Assembly (NCBI RefSeq): GCF_012843705.1
Contig: NZ_JABAFQ010000011.1
Coordinates: 1-59,953, forward strand
DNA from: Fusobacterium sp. FSA-380-WT-3A
GTDB lineage: Bacteria > Fusobacteriota > Fusobacteriia > Fusobacteriales > Fusobacteriaceae
Reading direction: 5' to 3'
Length of the DNA stretch: 59,953 nucleotides
The notes beneath the pieces are model-generated. The model searched no databases, was not told where the DNA came from, and saw only the letters and a list, made by a program, of their open reading frames with translations. Shown here piece by piece: positions 1-10,619 of this stretch; the first letter of the stretch is position 1, and every line of letters starts with the position of its first letter. The position numbers and the translations under genes were made by a program.

Positions 1-77
1 TATATGTAGTAGAAAATGGAAAATTATATGGAGTAATAAGAAGATACGATATAATAAAAAAAGTACTACATATTTAA
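1..77 (+). CDS. CBS-domain protein, C-terminal end (partial)
   Basis: An open frame enters from the left edge and stops at TAA 75-77. The visible 24 residues include VVENGKLYGVIRRYDIIK, the usual last strand and helix of a CBS domain (adenosine-nucleotide sensing). The rest of the protein is outside the window, so it could be a CBS-tailed channel, transporter or stand-alone CBS protein. It lies 28 bases before the ArsB-like permease and may share its operon. Confidence 0.5.
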   Translation, partial: YVVENGKLYGVIRRYDIIKKVLHI

Positions 78-105
78 TTTATACTTAATTTATATTGGAG
101 GTAGA

Positions 106-1386
106 ATGTTTTACTTAATTAGTGGAATGTTAATTTTTATATTAACATTTTATTTGATAATCACAGAAAAAGTTCCTAGTGCTTGGGCTACTATGTTAGG
201 TGGACTAGTAATGTCATTAATAGGAATTTTAAATGAAGAGGAAGCTTTAAAAGCTGTTTATGAAAGATTAGAAATATTATTGTTATTAATAGGAATGATG
301 ATGATGGTATATATTATTTCAGAAACAGGAGTTTTTCAATGGTTTGCAATAAAAGTGGCTCAATTTACAAAAGGGGAGCCTTTTAGGTTGATAGTTATGT
401 TATCAATAATAACAGCTCTATGTTCAGCATTTTTAGATAATGTAACAACAATTTTATTGATGTGTCCTATATCAATATTACTAGCTAACGAATTGAGAAT
501 AGACCCTTTTCCTTTTGTTATGACAGAGATAATGTCAGCTAATATAGGAGGATTATCAACTCTTATAGGGGATCCTACACAATTAATTATAGGCTCAGAA
601 GGAGGACTAGGATTTAATGAATTTTTATTAAATACAGCTCCTATGGCTATTATTTCAATGATTATTTTACTAGGAAATGTTTATTTCTTTTATTTCAGAA
701 AAGTGCATATATCAAGAGATTTAAAAGTAAGAATAATGGAAATGGATTCTAGTCGTTCTTTGAAAGATAAGAAAGTTTTAAAAATTTCAATGATAATATT
801 TTTATTAGTTTTAGTTGGATTTGTATTAAATAATTTTATTAATAAAGGATTAGCAATAATTTCATTATCAGGAGCAATATTTTTGGTTGTTTTAACTAAA
901 AAAGAACCAAAAGAGATATTAGAAAATGTAGAGTGGGAAACCTTGTTTTTCTTTATTGGGCTTTTTATGATGATAACAGGAGTTGAAAATTTACATATAA
1001 TTGATTTTATTGGAAATAAACTTATCAAATTAACAGAAGGAAGTTTTAGTTTAGCCCTTATATCAATAACTTGGATTTCAGGATTTTTTACATCTATAAT
1101 AGGAAATGTAGCTAATGCTGCTACTATTTCAAAAATAGTAAATGTAATGTTACCAGCTTTTCAAGATGAAACAAATATAAAAGGATTATGGTGGGCACTA
1201 TCTTTTGGTTCTTGTTTAGGAGGGAATATGACAATGTTAGCTTCAGCTACTAATGTTGTAGCTGTAACAGCTTCTAAGAAAGCTGGTTGTAAAATAGATT
1301 TTGTAAAATTTTTAAAATTTGGAGCATCAATCTCTATTCAAACTTTAATAGTAGCAACAATATATTTGTTGGTAAGGTATAATTAG
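106..1386 (+). CDS. ArsB/NhaD-superfamily ion permease
   Basis: A 426-residue, strongly hydrophobic inner-membrane protein with about 11-12 predicted spans. The signature SAFLDNVTTILL (about residues 107-118) and the related IIGNVANAATISKI near residue 335 are the two inverted-repeat hairpins of the ArsB/NhaD/SLC13 ion transporter superfamily, which export arsenite or exchange Na+/H+, or import dicarboxylates. The substrate cannot be told from sequence. GGAGGT ends six bases before the ATG. The next gene begins 10 bases downstream, so the two are probably cotranscribed. No arsR or arsenate reductase is adjacent, which makes arsenite export less likely. Confidence 0.75.
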   Translation: MFYLISGMLIFILTFYLIITEKVPSAWATMLGGLVMSLIGILNEEEALKAVYERLEILLLLIGMMMMVYIISETGVFQWFAIKVAQFTKGEPFRLIVMLSIITALCSAFLDNVTTILLMCPISILLANELRIDPFPFVMTEIMSANIGGLSTLIGDPTQLIIGSEGGLGFNEFLLNTAPMAIISMIILLGNVYFFYFRKVHISRDLKVRIMEMDSSRSLKDKKVLKISMIIFLLVLVGFVLNNFINKGLAIISLSGAIFLVVLTKKEPKEILENVEWETLFFFIGLFMMITGVENLHIIDFIGNKLIKLTEGSFSLALISITWISGFFTSIIGNVANAATISKIVNVMLPAFQDETNIKGLWWALSFGSCLGGNMTMLASATNVVAVTASKKAGCKIDFVKFLKFGASISIQTLIVATIYLLVRYN

Positions 1387-1396
1387 GAGGAAATTA

Positions 1397-2194
1397 ATGA
1401 AAATAGAGGAGAATCTGACGAGTGAAATATTAAGAAGAACTTCAAGAAGGAAATTTACAGATGAAGAGATTACTGTTGAAGAAGAGGTAAAAATAGTAGA
1501 AGTACTGGATGAAATTAATGAGGAAAGAGGACTTAATTTTAAAGTAATTGTAAATGATGGTGATGAGATATTTGATGGTTTTGCTTCATATGGATTAATT
1601 AGAGGATGTAATTCTTATATAGCTCTTATAGGAGATTCTAAAGAAAAAAAGATAGCTGAGAAAATAGGTTTTTATGGAGAATATTTAGTTTTAAAACTTG
1701 TACAAATGGGATTTGGAACTTGTTGGGTTGGAGCCACTTATGACCATAATGAAATAAAAGAGGATATTAATTTAGATTATAGTGAAAGAATTTATTGTTT
1801 AATAGCCTTTGGAAAAACTATTTCAGATAAAAAAAATGGATTTGAAAAATTGGTTTCTTTGATAGGAAAAAAGAGAAAAGGTATTTATGAAATTTTTCCA
1901 AATATAAAAAAATTAGATAAAGAATCAGAAAAATGGGTAATGAAAGGAATTGAATTTGTTAGAAAAGCCCCTTCTGCCAGAAATAAACAACCTTGGACTT
2001 TTGATATTATAGAGAATGGAATTATTACAATTTCAGCTGAAGAAAATTTTGGATATGAAAAAATAGATATGGGTATAGCAATGCTTCATTTTCAACAAGG
2101 AGCTCAACTTTGTGGGTGTAAAGGTGAGTGGAGAAGAAGAAATGGAATATGGAGATTTTTGGTGGAGGAAAAAGATGAGAATACACAGATTTAA
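1397..2194 (+). CDS. Nitroreductase-like protein (TM1586 type)
   Basis: A 265-residue soluble protein. The N-terminal TSRRKFTDEEI and the second-half motif VRKAPSARNKQPWTF (about residue 190) are the paired FMN-binding motifs of the duplicated TM1586-type nitroreductase family, in which one chain holds two degenerate nitroreductase folds. It is expected to be an FMN/NAD(P)H oxidoreductase of unknown substrate. AGGAGG lies just before the ATG. Its last 20 bases overlap the start of the biotin ligase gene, which suggests translational coupling. Confidence 0.65.
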   Translation: MKIEENLTSEILRRTSRRKFTDEEITVEEEVKIVEVLDEINEERGLNFKVIVNDGDEIFDGFASYGLIRGCNSYIALIGDSKEKKIAEKIGFYGEYLVLKLVQMGFGTCWVGATYDHNEIKEDINLDYSERIYCLIAFGKTISDKKNGFEKLVSLIGKKRKGIYEIFPNIKKLDKESEKWVMKGIEFVRKAPSARNKQPWTFDIIENGIITISAEENFGYEKIDMGIAMLHFQQGAQLCGCKGEWRRRNGIWRFLVEEKDENTQI

Positions 2195-2885
2195 AGAGAT
2201 AAACTCAACAAATACTTTTTTAAAAGAGTTACCAGAAAAAGATGAATATGAAGTAGCAATAGCTAGTACTCAAAATTCAGGAAGAGGGAGAAGAGGAAAT
2301 TATTGGGCTTCAGAAGAAGGAGGAGCCTATTTTAGTTTTGTTTTAAAAGAAAAATCTGATATAGATATTTCTCAATACATGAAACTTCCATTGGTTGTAG
2401 GATATTCTCTTTTAAGAACTTTTGAAATATTAGAAAAAGATTTGGATTTTAAATTTAAATGGACAAATGATATTTATATAAATAATAAAAAAATAAGTGG
2501 TATTTTAGTTGAAAAAAATAGAGAAGATTTTATTATTGGTATAGGAATAAACTTAAATAATAAAATAACAGGAGAAGTAGCTTCTAGAGGATGTTCTTTA
2601 AGTGATATAACTAAAAAACAATATGATATTGAAGAGGTTATTTTTAAAGTAATAGAAGATTTTAAGGAAAATATTAACTATTATTTAAGTGGTAATTGGA
2701 ATGAAATTTTAAATTATCTAAATACTAAAAATTATCTCTTGGATAAGCATATAAAAATAGATTTAAGAAATGGAAATCAAAAGAATGGAATTGCTAAAGA
2801 GATAGATAATAGTGGTGAAATGATAATAGAGATTAATGGAAAAAGAGAGAAATTTTCTATAGGAGAAATACATATATCTAAATAA
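2175..2885 (+). CDS. birA: Biotin--[acetyl-CoA-carboxylase] ligase, catalytic domain only
   Basis: Attaches biotin to carboxylase carrier domains through biotinyl-AMP. The 236-residue protein begins at the catalytic domain: STNTFLKE near residue 11, the nucleotide/biotin loop SGRGRRGNYW (35-44), KWTNDIYINNKKISGILVE near 95-113 and GIGINLNN. There is no N-terminal winged helix, so it cannot act as a biotin repressor. I chose the ATG at 2175 because GGTGGAGG lies just before it; a longer in-frame start at 2112 has no such site and would add 21 non-family residues. A second, two-domain BirA is encoded at 42906. Confidence 0.85.
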   Translation: MRIHRFKEINSTNTFLKELPEKDEYEVAIASTQNSGRGRRGNYWASEEGGAYFSFVLKEKSDIDISQYMKLPLVVGYSLLRTFEILEKDLDFKFKWTNDIYINNKKISGILVEKNREDFIIGIGINLNNKITGEVASRGCSLSDITKKQYDIEEVIFKVIEDFKENINYYLSGNWNEILNYLNTKNYLLDKHIKIDLRNGNQKNGIAKEIDNSGEMIIEINGKREKFSIGEIHISK

Positions 2886-2988
2886 AGAATATATAAAAAC
2901 AATACAATAAATATATTTTTTATATTTTACTTTATATTAAAATTTTGGTAAACTTATCACAAATAAAAATGAAAGGAAAAATTTAAAA

Positions 2989-3138
2989 ATGACATTAATG
3001 CAAAATACTATAATAATAAGCATAATATCAATAATAATTATTAGTATAATAATTAAGAATAATCCATTGGATTTACTTAAAACTACTAATAATATTTTTG
3101 TGCTACCAAAGAAATTATGCTTAAGTAGGTTTGCATAG
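2989..3138 (+). CDS. Isoleucine-rich leader peptide of the ilv operon
   Basis: A 49-codon open frame starts at ATG 2989, after a purine-rich AAAGG site about 12 bases upstream. Codons 8-22 hold 12 isoleucines, mostly the rare-type ATA codon, broken only by single serines (IIISIISIIIISIII). Leu codons follow at 27, 29 and 30. It lies about 100 bases before a strong intrinsic terminator, and the operon after that is ilvCDBN. This is the classical pattern of a ribosome-mediated attenuation leader, as in enterobacterial ilv leaders. The function is inferred; the peptide could instead be a small membrane protein, since it is hydrophobic. Confidence 0.75.
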   Translation: MTLMQNTIIISIISIIIISIIIKNNPLDLLKTTNNIFVLPKKLCLSRFA

Positions 3139-3190
3139 TTTGTATTGATAGAATAAAAATAGTTTAGAAGTGATTAAGAGATTCAATGGA
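3010..3190 (+). promoter_or_regulatory. Putative attenuator/antiterminator of the ilv operon
   Basis: Three mutually exclusive pairings can be drawn. (a) 3017-3026 (within the Ile codons) is perfectly complementary over 10 bases to 3114-3123. (b) 3063-3074 (just after the Ile codons) pairs with 3179-3190 over 12 positions with two G-U pairs, and would destroy (c). (c) is the terminator stem 3177-3188 with 3195-3206. A ribosome stalled on the Ile codons would cover 3017-3026, release 3063-3074 and favour antitermination. Without stalling, the terminator should form. Pairings were read by eye with no folding energies. Confidence 0.6.
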
Positions 3191-3212
3191 AATACATTGA
3201 ATCTCTTTTTTT
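3177..3212 (+). terminator. Intrinsic terminator in the ilv leader
   Basis: A perfect 12-bp stem (3177-3188 with 3195-3206) with a six-base loop, followed by a run of seven T. It lies upstream of the first gene of the operon and downstream of the leader peptide, so it is most likely the regulated terminator of the attenuator and not the end of the biotin ligase operon. Confidence 0.85.
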
Positions 3213-3237
3213 ATACAAATTTTAATGAGGAATGCTT

Positions 3238-5077
<1,840 letters not shown>

Positions 5078-5089
5078 GGAGAGAATTAT

Positions 5090-6712
5090 ATGAGAAGTGA
5101 TGAGGTTAAATATGGGGCTAAAAGGGCCCCTCATAGGTCTTTATTAAGAGCCTTAGGAATTACAGAAGAGGAGTCAAGAAAACCAATAATAGGAATAGCT
5201 AGTTCTTTTAATGAGATAGTTCCAGGACATATGCATTTAAAAACAATAGTGGAAGCTGTAAAAGCTGGAGTTAGAACAGCTGGTGGTTTACCAATGGAAT
5301 TTAATACAATAGCTGTATGTGATGGATTAGCTATGAATCATGAGGGGATGAAATATTCTTTAGTTACAAGAGAAATTGTGGCTGACTCTATTGAGGCCAC
5401 AGGAATGGCAATGCCTTTTGATGCTATGGTATTTATTCCAAGTTGTGATAAAGTAGTACCAGGAATGTTAATGGCAGCAGCTAGATTAAATATTCCATCA
5501 ATATTTGTAAGTGGTGGACCAATGTTAGCTGGAAAATTTAGAAATAAAAAAATTGGTTTAAGTGATTTATTTGAATATATTGGAGAATATGAAAAAGGTA
5601 TTTTATCAGAAGAAGAACTAATAGAATCTGAAAATAGTGCTTGTCCAACATGTGGGTCATGTTCAGGAATGTATACAGCTAATACAATGAATTGTTTAAC
5701 AGAGGCTTTAGGAATGGCTTTACCAGGAAATGGAACAATTCCAGCTGTATATTCAAAAAGACTTCTTTTAGCAAAACTTACAGGAATGCAAATTATGAAA
5801 GTTTTAGAAAAAGATTTAAGACCATCAGATATAATGACAAAAGATGGATTTTATAATGCTTTAAGAGTTGATATGGCTTTAGGTGGTTCTACAAATACAG
5901 CCTTACATCTTTGTGAAATTGCAAAAAATATGAGAGTTGATATAAATTTAGATGATTTCCAAAAAGCTTCTCAAGAAACTCCACAACTTTGTAAACTTTC
6001 TCCATCAGGAAAAGATTTTATAGAAGATTTAGATGAGGCTGGAGGAATTTTAGGAGTTATGAAAAGATTAAATGAATTAAATTTAGTAAATCCAACTCCT
6101 ACAGTTTCTTTAAAGACTCAAAAAGAATTGATAGAAAAAGTAGTGGTAAAAGATAATAATGTAATAAGAGAGGTAACAAATCCATATAATACTACTGGAG
6201 GATTAACAGTTCTTAGAGGAAATATAGCTAAAGAGGGTTCTATAGTAAAATCAGCTGGAGTATTAAAGGAGATGTTAATTCATTCAGGACCAGCTAGAGT
6301 ATTTAATTCAGAAGAGGAAGCAGTAGAAGCTATATATGGAAATAAAATAAAAAGTGGAGATGTAGTTGTAATAAAATATGAAGGGATAAAAGGTGGACCT
6401 GGAATGAGGGAAATGCTTACTCCAACTTCAGCAATAGCTGGAATGAAGTTAGATAAAGAGGTGGCATTAATAACAGATGGAAGATTTTCTGGGGCTACAA
6501 GAGGAGCTTCAATAGGACATGTTAGTCCAGAAGCTGCTTTAGGTGGAGAGATAGGAATAGTGGAAGAGGGAGATATAATTGATATTGATATTCCTAATGG
6601 TAAATTAAATGTAAGGCTTAGTGATGAAGAGATAGAGGAAAGAAAGAAAAAATTTAACCCTATATTAAAAGAAAATAATAGTACATGTTTGAAAAGATTT
6701 AGAGAAATGTAA
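5090..6712 (+). CDS. ilvD: Dihydroxy-acid dehydratase
   Basis: Fe-S dehydratase that makes the 2-keto acids of valine and isoleucine. The 540 residues contain the cluster and metal ligands in SCDKVVPGM and [18 protein letters not shown], then [10 protein letters not shown], and the C-terminal GGPGMREM and [10 protein letters not shown] motifs that close the active site. Slightly shorter than the usual 550-570 residues but complete. It lies between ilvC and ilvB with short gaps (12 and 20 bases), so it is part of one operon. Confidence 0.97.
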   Translation: MRSDEVKYGAKRAPHRSLLRALGITEEESRKPIIGIASSFNEIVPGHMHLKTIVEAVKAGVRTAGGLPMEFNTIAVCDGLAMNHEGMKYSLVTREIVADSIEATGMAMPFDAMVFIPSCDKVVPGMLMAAARLNIPSIFVSGGPMLAGKFRNKKIGLSDLFEYIGEYEKGILSEEELIESENSACPTCGSCSGMYTANTMNCLTEALGMALPGNGTIPAVYSKRLLLAKLTGMQIMKVLEKDLRPSDIMTKDGFYNALRVDMALGGSTNTALHLCEIAKNMRVDINLDDFQKASQETPQLCKLSPSGKDFIEDLDEAGGILGVMKRLNELNLVNPTPTVSLKTQKELIEKVVVKDNNVIREVTNPYNTTGGLTVLRGNIAKEGSIVKSAGVLKEMLIHSGPARVFNSEEEAVEAIYGNKIKSGDVVVIKYEGIKGGPGMREMLTPTSAIAGMKLDKEVALITDGRFSGATRGASIGHVSPEAALGGEIGIVEEGDIIDIDIPNGKLNVRLSDEEIEERKKKFNPILKENNSTCLKRFREM

Positions 6713-6732
6713 AGAGGATTAGAGGTGCTTTT

Positions 6733-8379
6733 ATGAAAATTACAGGAGCTAGAATTTTATTAGAAGTTTTAAAAAGAGAGGGAGTAGATACAATATTTGG
6801 ATATCCTGGAGGGAAGGTAATTCCAATATATAATGAGCTATTTGACTTTGAAGGAATAAGACATATATTTACAAGACATGAACAAGGGGCCAGTCATAGT
6901 GCTGATGGTTATGCTAGAGCTACTGGAAAAGTTGGAGTATGTTTATCTACTTCAGGTCCTGGAGCTACAAATTTAGTAACAGGAATAATGACAGCTTTTA
7001 TGGATTCTATTCCTCTTTTAGCAATAACAGGGCAGGTTGGAACTAAAGAAATTGGAACAGATGGATTTCAAGAGTCTGACATAATGGAAATAACAATGCC
7101 TATAACAAAACATAACTTTTTAATAAGAAGTATTGAAGAAATAGTTCCTGTAGTGAAAGAAGCAATCTATTTAACATTAGAAGGAAGACAAGGTCCTGTA
7201 CTTATAGATTTTCCTTCAGATATTCAAACATTGACTATGGAAGTAGAAAAATTTGAAGAATTATACAAAAAAGATATAAAAAAATTTCCTAAAGAAGAGT
7301 TAGATTCAGTAGATGAAATAGTGGAAATAATAAATTCTAGTAAGAGACCTTTAATTTTAGCTGGTGGAGGATGTAAAAAAAGTAAAGATGAATTAAGAAA
7401 ATTTGCAGAAAAAATAAATTCTCCAATAGCTTTTACTCTAATGGGATTGGGAATTTTAAATCATAGATTATCTTTAGGAATGTTAGGAATGCATGGAAGT
7501 GTTTCAGCCAACTTAGCTGTTACAGAGGCTGATGTACTAATAGCCTTAGGAATGAGATTTGATGATAGAGTGACCTGTAATTTAGAAACTTTTGCTCCTA
7601 ATGCTAAAGTAATACATGTAGATATTGATTATGCTGAAATAAATAAAAATAAACAATGTACTCATCTAGTGGGAGATGTAAAAGAAGTTTTAGAAAAAAT
7701 TACTTTTCTCGTAAATAAAAAAGAATTTTCTTACTGGAATGAAAAGGTTGAAAATTGGAAAGAACAAAATCCTTTTACTTATGAGAAAGATTCAGAAGTT
7801 ATAAAACCTCAAGAAGTAATTGAAGAGGTAAGTAATTTAATGAAAGATGCTATTGTGGTTACTGATGTAGGTCAACATCAAATGTGGACAGCTCAATTTT
7901 ATGATTTACACAATCCACTTTGTACTTCTGGTGGTGGAGGAACAATGGGATTTGGACTTCCAGCTGCTATAGGGGCAAAAATTGGAAGACCTGATAAAAA
8001 TGTAGTGGCTATTGTCGGAGATGGGGGAATTCAAATGACATCTCAGGAATTAATGACAGTATTTCAATATAAAGTACCAATTAAAATAATAATTATTAAT
8101 AATTCATATTTAGGAATGGTTAGACAATGGCAAGAATTATTCTATGATAAAAGATATTCTTCAGTAGATATGCATTGTAATCCTGATTTTGTTTTATTAG
8201 GTCAAGCTTATGGGATAAAATCTATAAGGGTTGAAAAGCCAAAAGATTTAAGAAGAATTTTAGAAGAAAATTTATTTACAGATGAACCTGTATTATTTGA
8301 TGTAAAGGTTGCTGAAGAGGAAAATGTTTTTCCAATGGTTCCAGCAAAAGGAAACTTAGATGAAATGATTTTGAAATAG
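6733..8379 (+). CDS. ilvB: Acetolactate synthase, catalytic subunit
   Basis: ThDP-dependent condensation of pyruvate with pyruvate or 2-ketobutyrate. The catalytic glutamate is Glu50 in RHEQGASHSADGYA. The C-terminal ThDP motif starts GDGGIQMTSQEL and ends in INNSYLGMV. The FAD-domain motif MLGMHGS is present, which supports the anabolic type over the FAD-free catabolic AlsS. 548 residues, close to the family norm. The partner regulatory subunit follows 20 bases later. Confidence 0.95.
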   Translation: MKITGARILLEVLKREGVDTIFGYPGGKVIPIYNELFDFEGIRHIFTRHEQGASHSADGYARATGKVGVCLSTSGPGATNLVTGIMTAFMDSIPLLAITGQVGTKEIGTDGFQESDIMEITMPITKHNFLIRSIEEIVPVVKEAIYLTLEGRQGPVLIDFPSDIQTLTMEVEKFEELYKKDIKKFPKEELDSVDEIVEIINSSKRPLILAGGGCKKSKDELRKFAEKINSPIAFTLMGLGILNHRLSLGMLGMHGSVSANLAVTEADVLIALGMRFDDRVTCNLETFAPNAKVIHVDIDYAEINKNKQCTHLVGDVKEVLEKITFLVNKKEFSYWNEKVENWKEQNPFTYEKDSEVIKPQEVIEEVSNLMKDAIVVTDVGQHQMWTAQFYDLHNPLCTSGGGGTMGFGLPAAIGAKIGRPDKNVVAIVGDGGIQMTSQELMTVFQYKVPIKIIIINNSYLGMVRQWQELFYDKRYSSVDMHCNPDFVLLGQAYGIKSIRVEKPKDLRRILEENLFTDEPVLFDVKVAEEENVFPMVPAKGNLDEMILK

Positions 8380-8399
8380 ATAGAAGGAGGTATATAATT

Positions 8400-8621
8400 A
8401 TGACAACACTTTATATAAAAGCGAGATATACACCATGGACATTAAGTAGATTAATGGGACTTACAAGTAGGTTAGGAATTTTAATAAGAAATATATCTCT
8501 TGATGTTGAAGAAAAGGATTCAACAATATCTATTTCTTTTGAAGAGGAATTAAGTAAATCCACTCATTTAAAAAAACAAATAGAAAGATTAGTAGATGTA
8601 TTTGAAGTAAAAGAAGCGTAA
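8400..8621 (+). CDS. ilvN: Acetolactate synthase regulatory subunit, short ACT-only form
   Basis: A 73-residue single ACT domain (start TLYIKARYTPWTLSRLMGLT) that would bind valine and control IlvB. Most IlvN/IlvH proteins have about 90-170 residues with a second C-terminal domain; this one lacks it and resembles enteric IlvM. It is not a frameshifted remnant: the stop is followed at once by a terminator and no ACT-like sequence continues in other frames. AGGAGG is eight bases before the ATG. Confidence 0.85.
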   Translation: MTTLYIKARYTPWTLSRLMGLTSRLGILIRNISLDVEEKDSTISISFEEELSKSTHLKKQIERLVDVFEVKEA

Positions 8622-8649
8622 AAAAGACAGAGTTATCTGTCTTTTTTTT
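8621..8649 (+). terminator. Terminator after the ilv operon
   Basis: AAAAAGACAG (8621-8630) pairs with CTGTCTTTTT (8637-8646) around a six-base loop and runs into a T tract. It ends the ilv operon and overlaps its last stop codon. Confidence 0.85.
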
Positions 8650-8669
8650 ATTTATACTATATTCAAAAT

Positions 8670-8698
8670 TTGAAAAAATTAGCGATTTATGATAAAAT
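8670..8698 (+). promoter_or_regulatory. Sigma-70-type promoter of the S4/recF/gyr operon
   Basis: TTGAAA (8670-8675), a 17-base spacer, and TAAAAT (8693-8698) preceded by a TGA that gives an extended -10. It sits between the ilv terminator and the S4-domain gene. Confidence 0.75.
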
Positions 8699-8732
8699 AT
8701 AGAGTAAATTAAAATTTTTTAAGGAGAAAAAT

Positions 8733-8939
8733 ATGGAAAAAATTGCTATAAATACAGAATTTATAAAATTAGACCAATTTTTAAAATGGGTTGGAATTGC
8801 TGAAACAGGTTCTCATGCAAAAGATATGATAGCTGAAGAACAAGTAAAAGTAAATGGAGAAGTAGAAACTAGAAGAGGAAAAAAATTATATCCAGGAGAT
8901 AAAGTAGAAGCTCTTGGAAAAATATTTGTTATAGAATAA
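8733..8939 (+). CDS. S4-domain RNA-binding protein, YaaA/RlbA type
   Basis: A 68-residue single S4 domain (TEFIKLDQFLKWVGIAETGS, then DMIAEEQVKVNGEVETRRGKK and KVEALG). Small S4 proteins of this kind lie just before recF in many bacteria, as here (22 bases), and are thought to act in ribosome assembly. AAGGAG precedes the ATG by eight bases. Family assignment is secure; the exact function is not known. Confidence 0.85.
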   Translation: MEKIAINTEFIKLDQFLKWVGIAETGSHAKDMIAEEQVKVNGEVETRRGKKLYPGDKVEALGKIFVIE

Positions 8940-8961
8940 TAGAAATTTAAGAGGTGAAACT

Positions 8962-10050
8962 TTGAAAATTCTAGAAATAAATTATGTAAATTTTAGAAAT
9001 TTAATAGATAGAAATGTAAAATTTTCTCCTAAAATAAATTTATTTCTAGGAAAAAATGGACAAGGAAAAACTTCTATAATTGAGGCTATATATTTTAGTG
9101 CTACAGGGAAAAGTTTTAGGACAGCCAAAAATTTAGAAATGATAAAACATGGAAAAAATAAAGTTGGTTGTTATATAGAATATGAAGATAGAATTAATAA
9201 AAAAAATCTGAGCATAAAAATAGATAGTTTAAAGAAAGAGTATTCTTCAAATAAAAAAAAGATACCTTATGATGAATTTTATGGAAAAGTAAATGTTATT
9301 TCATTTATTCCAGAGGATATAGAGCTTATAGTCGGAACTCCATCAGTCAGAAGAAAATTTTTTGATGGTGAAATTTCACAAGGAAGTGAAGAATATTTTA
9401 AAAATCTTAAGGAATATAATAAGCTTTTAAAAATTAGAAATAAATATTTAAAAGAGGGAAATTATAAAAATGAAATGTTCTCCATATATCAAGAAGAGTT
9501 TATAAAATATGGAGCGAGATTAATAAAAAAAAGATTAGAGTATATAAAAAATATTTCTATAATTTTAAATTTAAATTATAGAAAACTTTTTGATAATAAA
9601 AAAGAGTTATCTTTGAAATATAGTTCTTTTTTAGGAGAAATAAAAAAAATAGATTTAAAATATATAGAAGATTTATTTAGAGAGAAAATAAAAGAGGAAT
9701 TTTTTAAAGAGATAAGATATGGATATTCTAATGTTGGCCCTCAAAAAGATGATTTTATATTTTTATTAGATGGTAGAGAAGCAAAATCATTTTCATCTCA
9801 AGGGGAAAAGAAATCTATAATATTTTCTTTAAAACTTTCAGAAATTGATATGATATTAAAAGAAAAAAAAGAAAATCCAATATTTCTAATAGATGATGTG
9901 TCTTCTTATTTTGATTCTATTAGAAAAGAAAATATTTTAGATTATTTGAAAAAAAGAGATATACAAGTAATTATAACCTCAACAGATAAAATGGACATAG
10001 AAGCTCAGATTTTTTATGTAAAAGCAGGAGAAATTTATGAGAATTGTTGA
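8962..10050 (+). CDS. recF: DNA replication/repair protein RecF
   Basis: SMC-like ATPase that loads RecA at gapped DNA. 362 residues with Walker A GKNGQGKTS (30-38), a FIPEDIELIVG stretch, the signature region SFSSQGEKKS and Walker B FLIDDVSSYFD. It starts at TTG 8962, which GAGGTG precedes by six bases; no ATG fits the family N-terminus MKILEINYVNFRN. Its 3' end overlaps the DciA-like gene by 14 bases. Confidence 0.95.
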   Translation: MKILEINYVNFRNLIDRNVKFSPKINLFLGKNGQGKTSIIEAIYFSATGKSFRTAKNLEMIKHGKNKVGCYIEYEDRINKKNLSIKIDSLKKEYSSNKKKIPYDEFYGKVNVISFIPEDIELIVGTPSVRRKFFDGEISQGSEEYFKNLKEYNKLLKIRNKYLKEGNYKNEMFSIYQEEFIKYGARLIKKRLEYIKNISIILNLNYRKLFDNKKELSLKYSSFLGEIKKIDLKYIEDLFREKIKEEFFKEIRYGYSNVGPQKDDFIFLLDGREAKSFSSQGEKKSIIFSLKLSEIDMILKEKKENPIFLIDDVSSYFDSIRKENILDYLKKRDIQVIITSTDKMDIEAQIFYVKAGEIYENC

Positions 10051-10591
10051 TATGGAAGGGATGATAGAAGAAGCTATGAAAAAGAGTAAAACTCTTAGGA
10101 TAGCTATACTTATTGGAAGTTGGGAAGAAATTGTTGGAAAGTTTTATAAAGTATCAGAAATAATAGGTTTTAAAGATGATGTTTTATATATAAAGGTAGA
10201 AAGTTCATCATATTTACATTATATGAATGGTAAAAAAGTAGAATATATAGAAAAGATTAATCAATTTTTAGGAAATGAATATATAAAAAATATTGTTTTT
10301 AAAATAGGTAAGATAAATATAGAATATAAATTTCAATTAGAAAAAATAAAAAAAGAGTTTCAAGAAACAAAAGATGAAAAAATAATAATACCAGAAAAAT
10401 TTGAGGTTGAAAATAAATCAATAGAAGATAGTATAAAATATTTAAAAAGATTATCAAAAAATAGAGAAAAAATACTTTTAGAAAAAGGATATAAAAAATG
10501 TAATATATGTGGAAGTATTTTTTTAGGTAGTGGAAATATATGTGACAGTTGTAGAGGAATTCCAATACAGACAGTAATTAATAAAAATTAA
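10037..10591 (+). CDS. DUF721/DciA-like protein with C-terminal zinc ribbon
   Basis: 184 residues. The N-terminal 90 ([35 protein letters not shown]) match the DUF721/DciA fold, which in other bacteria helps load or operate the DnaB helicase. The middle is a charged helix, and the C-terminus has two cysteine pairs (CNICGS and CDSC) that form a likely zinc ribbon. It starts inside recF after an AGGAGA site and is followed by gyrB, a conserved replication neighbourhood. Confidence 0.75.
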   Translation: MRIVDMEGMIEEAMKKSKTLRIAILIGSWEEIVGKFYKVSEIIGFKDDVLYIKVESSSYLHYMNGKKVEYIEKINQFLGNEYIKNIVFKIGKINIEYKFQLEKIKKEFQETKDEKIIIPEKFEVENKSIEDSIKYLKRLSKNREKILLEKGYKKCNICGSIFLGSGNICDSCRGIPIQTVINKN

Positions 10592-10619
10592 AAGTTTTAA
10601 TATAAATTTGGAGGGAAAA

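Noticed and set aside
690-1028. 112-residue minus-strand frame within the ArsB-like gene
   Set aside because: Antisense shadow of a membrane protein; no ribosome-binding site and no recognisable domain.
2886-3231. T-box riboswitch in the ilv leader
   Set aside because: No T-box sequence (AGGGTGGNACCGCG-like) or specifier-loop layout is present. The Ile-rich frame explains the region better.
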